DNA of 64,000 nucleotides from Trematomus loennbergii (Eukaryota > Chordata > Actinopteri > Perciformes > Nototheniidae): the NCBI GenBank assembly GCA_012861695.1, contig JAAOOA010000002.1:31020873-31084872 (forward strand). Reading direction: 5' to 3'. Within the stretch, counting starts at the first letter, position 1, and each line of letters starts with the position of its first letter. The position numbers and the translations under genes are program-made. Below the pieces are notes generated by a model that had not been told where the DNA came from, ran no database searches, and saw only the letters and a program-made list of their open reading frames with translations. Of the stretch, positions 36,673-48,500 are shown one piece after another.

Positions 36673-37358
36673 AAATGAGAAATGAGAAAGGGATATTGAC
36701 TGTATGGTGTAGTCTAAAATTACTCGGACTGTGTTTTGAAAAGTGTGGTTTGCATCAAAGAGGAGGTAGAAAGAATGAAGTCCCACTCTGTCAGAATAAA
36801 AGTGCATCAAACATCAGCGAAATCAAAGTGAACTCGACAAATAGAACTCACAGTAGATCTACAGAGGGTGGTGAAAACTGCACAGCACATCACCAGGACG
36901 GAGCTGCCATCCATGGAGGATCTTTACTCCCAGCGGCTCAGGAAGAAATCACTACGGATTATCAAAGACCCCCATCACCCCAGCCCAACCCGGTATCACG
37001 GCAAGACGTGAACATGTGACGATCTACCATGCTGGGAGACGTGAATATGTCACGGTTTCGTCCCTTCAAACGTGACAGTTACACGGTATTGTTAACATGG
37101 CCCAACCAGTGGAGAAATACCCGGAAGTGCCTAGCAAATGGTCTACCGCGCCTATTGGTCGGTTTTTATTGTCAAAATTAGATGTTTTTAATTTATTTTG
37201 TAATCGTCACACTCGATTTCGCCAATGTTCTTGTTGCCCTAGCTGGTCGACACCTCTTTTAGCAGAAACAAAGGCTACATTAATGTATTAAATCGATGTT
37301 AATCCATGTGTGTGGAGGTGAGGATGTGGAATTAACGGACGTGACGTTGTGCGATTGC

Positions 37359-37371
37359 GTTGCCAGGCAAC
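37359..37371. promoter_or_regulatory. RFX X-box-like palindrome in foldback 2, left arm
   Basis: GTTGCCAGGCAAC fits the consensus bound by RFX factors, with a CRE half-like TGACGT 11 bp to the left (37,342-37,347). The mirror copy is at 39,602-39,614. Binding is inferred from sequence only. Confidence 0.4.
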
Positions 37372-39601
37372 GCAATTTACAAACTCTTCAACTACAACCC
37401 GAATTATATTTTAAAACATTTTAAAATGCCTCACGAAGGCCTCACGAAATACTTTAATGTAAATTAAAATGTAAATGTGAAGGAATGTGTGTAATGTGGT
37501 GAATGACATTATTCACCTACGGATCTATGGGTTGGGGGTATTGTTCCGCACGGACGTTTTAGTTAACCGGACTCCTGTTCATGTGAAATCCGAAAACATT
37601 TAAAAAAAATAAAATACTTTATTCCGAGTTTGCTTGCTTTTCTCTTTGGAGGTCATCACATAACGGCATTGTAATACACGGTTTGGCTGCATTAAATATG
37701 ACATATCTGCCGTAGTTCTGTATTTATAGAGCCCTGATGAGAAGACTTCTGGACAAACAGGAAGCACTGCCGCCAAAACTGAAAACGTGACGTGGATCAT
37801 AAATATATCAGCAATTAAACATCTTACATTTCTTTTCACACAATACGTCTCCTTGCAGTATCAATACTAATTCGGTTGACTTTTATATTTGATCCAATTG
37901 GTAGATAGGTTATATTTACACCATAACGGTGGACAGCTGATATAAAAGGACTTGTCGTTTTTAAAGATATTACTGATTTTCTTTGAATATAAGAATGTAA
38001 ATACTGAGTTGAGAGAATAGTCAGGGGATTTGGGTGATGGGAGACACATCTATGGATTCAGAATTGCAATAGCTTACTGTTAAATGACGGATATACCTTT
38101 CTGTCTGTGATGTTTTACAAATCAGATATTAGAAGTAAAACATGTGAAATAATATAGCAATATCCTGTACAATTATGTGAAAACATGAATAAAACTACAC
38201 ATCTTCAGATGTTATACATACACAAGTGTCCTACACTCATAATACAAAGTTATTATGGCTGTGTGTACCTTGTGTGCAACACCTAGTGGTTAAAGCACGT
38301 TATTGAATTAGTTGTGTATATGTCAATGAACCTTAGAATACATTATATACAGTCTTTAATTAACTATTAGTAGAGAATAACGAGTAATGAATATACTTTA
38401 TAGGGATCTGCAGATAAATGTTTAGTCTTCTCAAGCAGCAACTATCAAATATCTCTCCTTATTGTTGGCACTTGACAATCACCTTTCCCTGAATTTTACT
38501 CAGGTGTAACTAAAGCCTGATTTAAGGGTTGTTTATATTTCACATCATTAATCAGAATCTGCAAAGTAACTAAAATAAATGTAGTGGAGTAAAAATACCA
38601 GGTTAACCTCTGAATTGTAGTGGAGTAGAATTGCTGTTTTGTTTAGTAATGGATATTGAATATGGAATAAAGGTTTTGACAAGACCTGGTGTAACAATAA
38701 TCAAAAAGGACATTAAAAGAGCTCCAGATGTTAATGATCTAAACAAAACAGCACACCTGAAATGTATATTTAAATACTTTATTAAGGGCAGTGAATTAGT
38801 TTTTTCTGTATGTTTTTCAAATCAGTGTTATACAGTAAGTGTCATAGACAGTGTTACATTGCTATTATTATCCTTAAAATATATGTAAAACAAAACCACT
38901 TATGATTTTTTTTATTTGAGTGGTTTACTAATGACAGTTAATTCTGTTTTTGCTATTGATGGTTTCATTTTTGTGAAAAATAATAAAATAATAAAATGCA
39001 ATAACGTGCTTTAACCAGTAGGTGTCCCTTTCTATCAGCTGTGCACCGTTATGGTGTAAATACCTATCTACCAATTGGATCAAATATAAAAGTCACCGAA
39101 TTAGTATTGATACTGCAAGGAGACGTATTGCGTGAAAAGAAATGTAAGATGTTGTTTAGTTGCTGATATATTTATGATCCACGTCACGTTTTCAGTTTTG
39201 GCGGCAGTGCTTCCTGTTTGTCCAGAAGTCTTCTCATCAGGGCTCTATAAATACAGAACTACGGCAGATATGTCATATTTAATGCAGCCGAACCGTGTAT
39301 TACAATGCCGTTATGTGATGACCTCCAAAGAGAAAAGCAAGCAAACTCGGAATAAAGTATTTATTTTTTTTAAATGTTTTCGGATTTCACATGAACAGGA
39401 GTCCGGTTAACTAAAATGTCCGTGCGGAACAATACCCCCAATCCATAGATCCGTGGGTGAATAATGTCATTCACCACATTACACACATTCCTTCACATTT
39501 ACATTTTAATTTACATTAAAGTATTTCGTGAGGCCTTCGTGAGGCATTTTAAAATGTTTTAAAATATAATTCGGGTTGTAGTTGAAGAGTTTGTAAATTG
39601 C

Positions 39602-39614
39602 GTTGCCTGGCAAC
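39602..39614. promoter_or_regulatory. RFX X-box-like palindrome in foldback 2, right arm
   Basis: GTTGCCTGGCAAC is the mirror-image partner of the site at 37,359-37,371, with the ACGTCA motif to its right. Confidence 0.4.
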
Positions 39615-40598
39615 GCAATCGCACAACGTCACGTCCGTTAATTCCACATCCTCACCTCCACACACATGGATTAACATCGATTTAATACATTAATGTAGCC
39701 TTTGTTTCTGCTAAAAGAGGTGTCGACCAGCTAGGGCAACAAGAACATTGGCGAAATTGAGTGTGACGATTACAAAATAAATTAAAAACATCTAATTTTG
39801 ACAATAAAAACCGACCAATAGGCGCGGTAGACCATTTGCTAGGCACTTCCGGGTATTTCTCCACTGGTTGGGCCATGTTAACAATACCGTGTAACTGTCA
39901 CGTTTGAAGGGACGAAACCGTGACATATTCACGTCTCCCAGCATGGTAGATCGTCACATGTTCACGTCTTGCCGTGATACCGGGTTGCCCCAGCCACAAA
40001 CTGTTCTTTCTGTTGCCGTCTGGCAGACGTTACCGCAGCATCCTGGCAAGGACAAGAAGATTCGGAGACAGTTTCTTCCCGCGGGCAGTGAGACTGTTAA
40101 AAAATTGAACTGTTGAAACAACATCAAACATTCATCTGCTACTCAGTAGTATGTATCTAATACCTATATATATATATCATTCCAATAACTTGTATATAGA
40201 CTCGTACTGCACTATTCCACATCATAACTTTATTTCATTTTTATAACTATTATTATTTTTGTATTGCTCATGCTCTTATTGTTATTATGTTATTATGTTG
40301 CATTGTTGGAGAAGCCTGTGACATAAGATTTTCAACTGCATAATTACTCTGTAGCTATGTCAGATTGACAGTAAAGAACCTTGAACCTTGAACCTTGAAC
40401 ATACAGCTCTGGAGACCACTGCAGCATTTTCAGTGTCTCTGGTTTTACTATGTACTGTATAGGTATGTGTTTGAGCAAAAAATGATTTTAAAGACAAGCA
40501 GAAGTTAAATAGCTTTTTTATTAATTGCTAATAGAGAAAAAGAAAGAGGAACCTTCACTAATGTTAAACACACAGTAGCTGCATTCAATATCCATTAA

Positions 40599-40887
40599 CC
40601 TGTTAAACCCTGAGCCTGTTTTTCAGGCCTCAGGCTCGAAAATGACATGCCCAGAACAAATGACTATATCTTAACTTCTAAAAGTAAATTAATAATATTT
40701 TTTCTCAAAGCAATTATACACTTGTGAGTTGGCTGTAGAAGTGTCAGAATCAATATAGATGTTTTTATTTTAAAGTAAATTCAGATTGAACATAGTGAAA
40801 ACATTTAAATTATAGTTTCCGTCTAAAAATAAAACATTACTTATAGCTGAGTTTCTTCCCGCCGGCGGGGGCAATCGGCTTAAGTGG
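40599..40887. mobile_element. TTAA-target MITE, unit 2 copy
   Basis: It is flanked by TTAA (40,595-40,598 and 40,888-40,891) and is the same insertion as 22,884-23,172, with few differences. Confidence 0.75.
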
Positions 40888-41187
40888 TTAAGAAGGTCTG
40901 AGACAACAAAATACACAGAAAGAATAAAGAAAACATTCACCCTATTTTGTAATCAATTTGCCTGTAATCGATAAATAGGGGCCAGAGCAACACCTTACTA
41001 AATGAAGTTAACTTGTTAACCTAGGTTCAGGAGCATGCCTACGCCTCAACCCCGTCTCTAATAACGGCCATCTCTAATTATTCCCGGCCAAACATCCGGC
41101 CATAGCTTGTCTCCATCCTCTCAACCCACCCTCCCCTACCATCTACCCATACGGTTCCCCTTCTACCTCATACTGAGCGATACACCT

Positions 41188-41310
41188 CTACATCCATTCA
41201 TCCCTCAATCCTTACATCCCGTCATCCAGACATCCCTCATCCCAACATCCCGTCATCCCTTCATCCCTCCCTTCCCTCATCCCAACATCCCTACATCCCA
41301 ACATCCTCTG
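41188..41310 (+). repeat. CATCCCTTC-type minisatellite, unit 2 (short allele)
   Basis: About 120 bp of degenerate CATCCC repeats, without the SINE seen in unit 1. Confidence 0.8.
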
Positions 41311-41674
41311 CCTGTCACCATTCATATTTAACTTATGTATATTTTAAAATGTCTAATTCTAGGAATTGTCTTGGGGCCCGTAATCAGCCCGAGCAGATCA
41401 TGCCGGAGACGGAACCCCCAGTCTAAGTCTCCCACAGCACGTCCTCCCAGACCAGAATATCTCATCACCCGCTCCATATCAATTCATTTGTTACTTCTTG
41501 CAATAAACCTACAAACATCACACTTATTTGGCGTGGTCCCTTCTAGTGAATTATCCATTACACCTCATCTATCTGCCCCAGCTTTTATACAGTAGTATTA
41601 TATCAAAAGTACAACTGACCTCCCAGAATGTAAAATAGGTGATGAGAAATACATGGATACAATCGCAGATCTGC

Positions 41675-44600
41675 TTAAATAGAAACACTGTTCTCTATCT
41701 CCGCAGGGTCCAGGTATGAGTAGGGTAGTTCAAGATGTGAGTTTCTTGTTGTTATTGCTTCACTGAGGCACGACAATGCTGCTTGGAATTCCTCTATCAT
41801 CTGCTTAGGCTCAGGCTCATCAAATCGTTCCTCTGGGTATGTTCCCAAGGGAATCTGCCAGAAGGATGAAATCAGGAAACAAAGTTTGTGGTAAAAAGAA
41901 GAAAACATCAGGATAGGACATCCTTCTGTAAGTATTTATGACGCCAAACTTACATAGCCTGAGTATCTGTCTGAAAGCAACCAAGTCAATGATGCTAATC
42001 TGACTGTATCGCCAACATTCGGGAGGGTCTCCAGGACCGGCTTCATGCTTGACTGCCCCTTGGTGGTTGGAGGAGGTTTGCGCAGAATGAGCATGCCGTT
42101 GGGGGCCCAGGAGTTGTAGTCATACTAAATGATGAAAAAAAACATTATAGAAAAAAAGGCAACCTTTACTCCATTGTAATGCTCAGCTAATGTCCTGCAA
42201 ACACAATGGTTATTGTAAAGGAAACGAAAGCTGTTGGCTGGTCTGCTAAACTTATACTTGATCAATACATATTCTAATGCCCCAACTCTTTACCTGCCCA
42301 CTGTTTACGGCAGCATGTGGAACCGTCGTTGTGAAGAACACCATGGTTGTGAACTTGACCACTTCCACGACAGTATGAAAGGCTGCTGGAAACCCTGTTG
42401 GCAGCACAATATGTTCATAACCACATAATGGGTTTATATTGTATCACTATGTGCATTCAAATATACTATTATAATATGTTTTATATTTACAAATGACTTC
42501 AGAATATGGGACAAATACCTGATGCTTTGTTTCCTAAGAAGCCATGTGTGAAGACCTCACTGATCCAGTCCTGCAGCTCAGTGTCTCTATGCACCTCACA
42601 GTCTGAGGGATAATAGTGCTCCACTACTGCCTTCACAAAGCAGGTATACACAAAACAGTTGTAGTTTTAATAATATGAGTGCCTGAGAAAGTCTCTAATG
42701 CTGTTTGTACAATGAATCACTGTGGACAGTCACACTATCTATGAATAGGTAAAACCTTTGGATGATGTTCCACAGCTTCAGGCCATCATCTCTGTAGTAA
42801 AAGTTGGGATAGACTCCAGTCCTCGTGCAGCGATGTTCTCCGGCAGACAGAGAGAGCTGAAGGTCATTTCAGAGAGATCCCTTCTTATGAGCTCCATTAG
42901 TCCATCACGTCCAAGTGAACTCTAAAAATCAAAAATACACATATACCATCAGACACGTTTATTGACATCAAATTAGAAACCATCCAAAACGGCCTAATCT
43001 AAGCTGCGGTATGAATCTCAATTTTAAAAAGCCTTACTTCAGTGAGAGCTCCATCAGGTCCTAATAGACTTCGCCGGGCGTTATTGTTTAAGTCAAGAGT
43101 GTGCCGGAAGTGGGGAAACAACAGCTGAACAGACAGAGGGAAAACATATAAAAGTCCAAGTAAGATGCTTGATTCAGCTGACAACAGGCAGAACATCACC
43201 AGGGTAACTGAAGGAACCTATAAGCAAACACAACTGAAATCAATTACAATTTTTGTATTAAAAGTTTGACTTTTTCAATACATACAAAAATAATGGTTCA
43301 TAAAACCATATCCACAGACGATCTATGAAAAGTAAGTAACCAAAAAACAGTGAATGACAAATAACAAAACGATCTTCAAGTACAATCAAAGATACAAAAA
43401 CAGTGAGACACACATTTAATACACACATGAAAGTTGTGTTTCATGCTTCAAAAGATGTGTTTTAGATGTGTGCAACATCTTCACGGATACCTCTCACCCC
43501 AGCCACAACCTGTTTTCACTTCTGGCCTCTGGCAAGCGTTTCAAAAGGGCCTTTCTTAGAGTACTGTAGTTTCCTTTGGAATTCACATGTTGTGTTACGT
43601 TAATCTCAGCATAGTCACATACTTCTTCATTCAACCTTGCAAAGTAATGGGGTTTAATCAAGGAAACTTGTTTGCAAGCATTCTTTTTATTTTGAAAATG
43701 TCCTGTCTCAGCTTTTCTATCAACCATCTCTATTATAGACATAATATACCTGAAAATCAATCAATACAAATTATAAGCATTATTTCAGAACAAGGGAATA
43801 CAAAAAACCTGCACTACCTCTGTTGTGTGGAGTACTTATACCTTGTACATTGGGTGAATCACAGGGAAGCTGCGGAGAGCTGCAAGAGCGAAAACCTCTG
43901 CCAGAAAGTGAGTTCTCATGAAGTGATGGACTGATTCGTGATCCATGCAATCTGCATTTTTAATGAACATCTTGGCTAGCAGCCAGTCAGCTTCTGGATC
44001 ACTGGGCAGGAAGATGGGGTTCTTCTCAGATGGTTGTTGATTCACCTGGAAATTGATAAGAAATTGATTATTAACCCTCCCTTTACGATACCTCAAAGAT
44101 GGTTTTCCATAGACTGACCATGGTAAAGACCCATAACATTACATGCTGGCTTTTAAATTGATTTTACAGTACCTGTATTGCAATTGGCATCAGTTTGTTT
44201 TCTGGGTTCACGTTGAGCAAACAGAGACCAGCAGTCACGTGCAGAGGTTCACCATTATAGGCTGCAGGGGGAATTCCATCCATCTTCTTCTGGTCATAAA
44301 GGAACATGTTACCTTTCTGGAAAGACATCAGAAAGAAGTGTTTAAACATCGAGAGGTATCGCAGAATTGTAATAAGTCAAGGAAGTATGAAAGAGGGATG
44401 GTTAATGGACAAATCCTGATTCTGAAACAAAGATTACCATCCATTTAAAGTTAATCTTCACTCATACCTCCATTTCCTTCTGCAGAGAGCTTCCCTCTTC
44501 CAGGAACGGCTTCACCATTTCCTCTGTGACCGGGAAGTTTGTGGGAAGCTCTGAGCAGCGCTTTATAACACCAGGGTTGACTCCATTCAGGAACTGATAT

Positions 44601-45033
44601 CCATAAAAGTCATCTTCCATCCAGTGGTCTGCAACATACTCTGGAAGAATAGCAATTGATATATTAAAAATATAACATAATTATATATTTGGTTTAATAC
44701 GAATAACAATTGGTACATTTCATAAATAATATAATATTATTTATCTAAAATGTTGTTGGGTGTTTCAGGTTCAACATAATCATCATTGTCATTGACTGTA
44801 AAGCAAGAATGTTGGTCAGGTATTTAAATAATTTTTACTTTTGCTGAAATACTTAACTTTGTAGAAAACAAAACATTTTACAGAACAGGAAAAACATCTA
44901 CTGAATATCTATCTGTTGTTATGAAACCATGACATAGATGGGGTGAGTTACAGTGACAACTGGTTAATGGGATAAAAGAAAATACCTGACATTGCTGTCT
45001 TTTTAAACCAGAATTTGTTGTGTCTTCAATGCT
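41675..45033 (-). pseudogene. Lipoxygenase (ALOX family) copy 3, exons 5 (part) to 14, 5'-truncated
   Basis: Exons: 5 partial, 44986-45033; 6, 44468-44640; 7, 44173-44316; 8, 43842-44045; 9, 43038-43124 (full 87 bp); 10, 42756-42921; 11, 42519-42640; 12, 42294-42394; 13, 41954-42124; 14, 41675-41854. Exon 8 has DHESVHH, exon 12 VPHAAVNSGQ, and exon 14 the terminal Ile. Exons 1-4 and the promoter are gone: at 45,033 exon 5 joins sequence that in unit 1 lies near 10,650. Exon 10 lacks one G (near 42,806; 166 instead of 167 bp), and the acceptor of exon 11 reads TG instead of AG (42,641-42,642). Intron 8 has no DIRS element and shows its empty site. The copy cannot make a lipoxygenase. Confidence 0.92.
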
Positions 45034-45542
45034 TCAACGAGAATGTAGGTCATGCTATCGGAACGTCTGGAACCGATTCATTCAGCCCGGAGGCTGTTTT
45101 TTATGGCATTTAGCCATGGGAATGTTCCCTTTGGAAAACAACAGCAAGCACATACTGTAATTGTACATTAATCACGTACTATTAATTTAATGATGTTCCA
45201 ACAGAATCAGAAATCCTTTATTTGTCCCGCAACTGGGACATTTACAGGTGTTACAGCCGCAAAGGTGCAGTGCAATAAGAAAAAGAGTAGACTTGTAGAC
45301 TAAAAATCACATATTAATGTTAATCTTCCCTTATGAACAATGCATATTAATGATAAGAGCGGACTTATCACTGTTACTGATGTCAGTCCTCTCTGGTGTT
45401 TGGAGTTATGTCTACACCTGTCTGCCAATTAAATGTATTTAAAAATATTAATTATTCGGAGGCCCAAGTGAAGGTTACAAATGGGGGATTCAGCACCTTC
45501 AGATCTACAGGTTTAATGACAACTGTAGAGGCATCCGGAGAG
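45034..45542. other. Upstream DNA fused to truncated lipoxygenase copy 3
   Basis: From the breakpoint onward the sequence matches the 10.65-10.80 kb and 12.3-12.68 kb parts of unit 1. It includes a minus-strand LINE-like tail near 45,200. No gene is seen. Confidence 0.7.
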
Positions 45543-48500
45543 CAAACCCTGTCTCCTAGAAATTACGTTCCCACAAAACTAAACTGCATTCTCAAATACG
45601 TTTCGCAAGAAACGTATTTCCTTCCACGTTACGTTTGTTATGAACATATCTTAAATACGTTTATTTTCTACATATCTTCTAGAAACCTATTTTCTCTCAC
45701 ATGACGTTTGTTATGAACGTATCTTAAATACGTTTGCTTTCTACCTATATTTGCCATTTCTTTTCTAGCTTATAATAATGATAATAGTCATTTATTAATA
45801 TCATTTTAGAGCAAACTTATTTTCGCGCTGGCTGGCGGCTGACTTTTCAGTTGACCAAATCCGTTATTATGCTGGTTAATGGTTAATAATCACAATATTG
45901 TTTGTAGTCGTTTCATACAGCATTCTCAATTACGTTTAACAAGAAACGTCTTTTGTCCCACGTTACGTTTGTTCTGAACATATCTTAAATACGTTTGCTT
46001 TCTACCTATCTTTGACATTTCTTTTCTAGCTTATAATAATGATAATAGTCATTTATTAATATCATTTTAGAGCACACATTTGAAATCGACGATCGGGCTT
46101 GATATCCTATGGTTAAATTAAAATCAGTAGGCGAGGCTGTAATTTCGCCAGCTGCGAGGCAGAGTTTTAACATGCCAAAAAGCTGCTGTGTCGTTTATTG
46201 CACCTCAAACACCTCAAACTTCCTCTAAGGACAGCAGAAGAGCTCTGTGGCTTCAGGCTTGATCGCCGTTCAAATGACAGCGTTGGTTTCCCCAAAAGTG
46301 GGTGGGGCTGTGACGTAGATTTTACTCTCATCTATTATTCAAAACCATTCTATTTAATCCAAACGTAAATTACATGCCAGTGTTTTATCTTTTTATTAAG
46401 CGATTTGTTTATGTTGTTTAACTCATAGATATATATAAACATATGTTTTTATATATATCTATGGTTTAACTGGGAATGTTTTCACATTGAACCGGAAGTA
46501 CGTCACTTCACTTTGTCTTCTTCGTCCCTTTTACGTTCCAGACAATGCATGGCTCAGCGTAACAGACTGAACAGCGACCCCAGGTGTGTCTACATTGGAA
46601 TTACATCTTCATTACTGAAGGAAAAATACTTTACCTTGTGTTTGTTAACTGGGTTTTTAATGCAGTTGGCTTTTCTTAATGGTTACAATATTGCTATGAG
46701 TTACAGTATATATCTGAAGCAAATTATGTTTCTGAAGATGTGTAGTCAATTCCACCCTTCAATGTAGCATAAATGTGAACTCTCATTACAGGAACAATAC
46801 CGGAAACAGACGTAGGAAAGATCCTCAGCTCGCTGATTGGATGTTTTAGCCGCAATGCACGTTGGGATATGGTGTTTATGCGATGTGAAATCCGAAAACA
46901 TTAAAAAAAAAATAATAATACTTTATTCCGAGTGTTCTTGCTTTTCTCTTTGAAAGTCATCACATAACGGCATTGTAATACACGGTTCGGCTGCATTAAA
47001 TATTACACATCTGCCATAGTTCTTTATTTATAGAGCCCTGATGAGAAGACTTCTGGACAAACAGGAAGAACTGCCGCCGAAACTGAATACGTGACGTGGA
47101 TCATAAATATATCAACAATTAAACAACATCTTACATTTCTTTTCACAAAATACGTCTCCTTGCAGTATCAATACTAATACGGCTGACTTTTATATTTGAT
47201 CCAATTGGTAGATAGGTTATATTTACACCATAACGGTGCACAGCTGATAGAAAAGGACTTGTAGTTTTTAAAGATATTACTGATTTTCTTTGAATATAAG
47301 AATGTAAATACTGAGTTGAGAGAATAGTCAGGGGATTTGGGTGATGGGAGACACATCTCTGGAATCACAATTTCAATAGCTTACCATTAAATGACGGATA
47401 TACCTTTCTGTCTTTGATGTTTTACAAATCAGATATTAATGTGTAGAAGTAAACATGAGAAATAATATAGCAATATCCTGTACAATTATGTAAAAACATG
47501 AATACAACTACACATCTTCAGATGTTATACATACATAAGTGTCCTACACTAATAATACAAAGTTATTATTAGTATACTGTGTGTACCTTGTGTGCACCGC
47601 CTAGTGGTTAAAGCACGTTATTTAATTATTTTTGTTGAATAATGTTATTTTTGTTGAATAATGTTATTTGATGAATAAAATATTAAGAGTACATACTTTC
47701 ATAGGGGGAAAGTAGAAGGTCAATGATAGAAATATAGAATATAAAAAATCAAGAAGATACTGTAAGTGATCTCTACAATAAAACAGTTTAGTGCCTGATG
47801 TACAAAGATATTAATATGAGGATGTGCAAAACAGACAAACTAATTAACCTTTATTAACACATTAAAGAATACTTTAGGTTTTCTTTCAAATAAGAAAAAA
47901 GCTTTGGGGGTATCTATCTACAGATAAATATTAAGCCTGACAAAGTACTTAACGTCTAATATATTGCTTTCCTGCAATGTTAACTGTGTTGAAGCACTTA
48001 TTTTAACTGATATTATATATATTAATTATACTCTTATGTATGTAGATAGTATAAGACATGTGCAGAATTTGAGTTTAATGGTGGAGGAATACACACATAT
48101 TGATAGATGTCTTGTAATGCACTGTTGAGGAACCTGTGACCCAAGTTTTTCATTAATTGCATAACTTCAACATAGTTGTGTATATGATATGTCAATAAAC
48201 CTTAGAAAATCTTGAAAGGGATGTGCAAAATAGCTATTATATACAGTCTTTAATTAACTATTAGTAGAGAATAACGAGTAATGAATATACTTTATAGAGA
48301 TCTGCAGATAAATGTTTAGTCTTCTCAAGCACCAACTAATATCTCTCCTGATTGTTGGCACTTGACAATCACCTTTCCCTGAATTTTACTCAGGTGTAAC
48401 TAAAGTCTGCTTTAAGGGTTGTTTATATTTCACATCATTAATCAGAATCTGCAAAGTAACTAAAATAAATGTAGTGGAGTAAAAATACCAGGTTAACCTC

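Larger units (their letters stand above)
36986..39987. mobile_element. Foldback element 2 (long inverted repeats, shared core, private ends)
   Basis: Arms at about 36,986-37,945 and 39,000-39,987 are near-perfect inverted repeats. The ends read CAACCCGGTATCACGG, and the perfect 8-bp duplication CCCCAGCC flanks the element (36,978-36,985 and 39,988-39,995). The inner arm (37,612-37,945 and 39,000-39,360) is shared with elements 1 and 3. The outer 570 bp of each arm is not. Mirror-image ORFs of 64 codons (37,097-37,291 plus; 39,682-39,876 minus) begin MAQPVEKYPEVPSKW. A palindromic X-box-like site lies in each arm. No transposase is recognised. Confidence 0.88.
36864..40400 (+). mobile_element. 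LINE 3' fragment, split by foldback element 2
   Basis: The coding pieces at 36,866-36,985 (ELPSMEDLYSQRLRKKSLRI) and 39,996-40,115 (FFLLPSGRRYRSILARTRRF, then a stop) form the C-terminal tail of a CR1/L2-like reverse transcriptase polyprotein. The 3' end is a GAACCTT repeat at about 40,378-40,400. Sister units have the empty site (near 22,680 and 57,948). Removing the foldback element and one copy of its 8-bp duplication restores the reading frame. Confidence 0.8.

Noticed and set aside
36576..37019. 147-codon ORF beginning with Arg/Glu/Ser repeats
   Set aside because: It crosses the GTCGAGGAG minisatellite, unique spacer and the LINE boundary.
38631..38888. 85-codon ORF inside foldback element 2
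   Set aside because: It is AT-rich, has no motif or homology that I recognise, and is not matched in elements 1 and 3.
43587..43934. 115-codon plus-strand ORF across lipoxygenase copy 3 intron 8 and exon 8
   Set aside because: It runs antisense through intron and exon and is broken in copies 1 and 2.
45560..45960. CRISPR-like repeated short palindromes (ACGTTTCGCAAGAAACGT and relatives)
   Set aside because: Spacing and sequence are irregular, the genome is eukaryotic, and the repeats belong to the foldback 3 outer arms.
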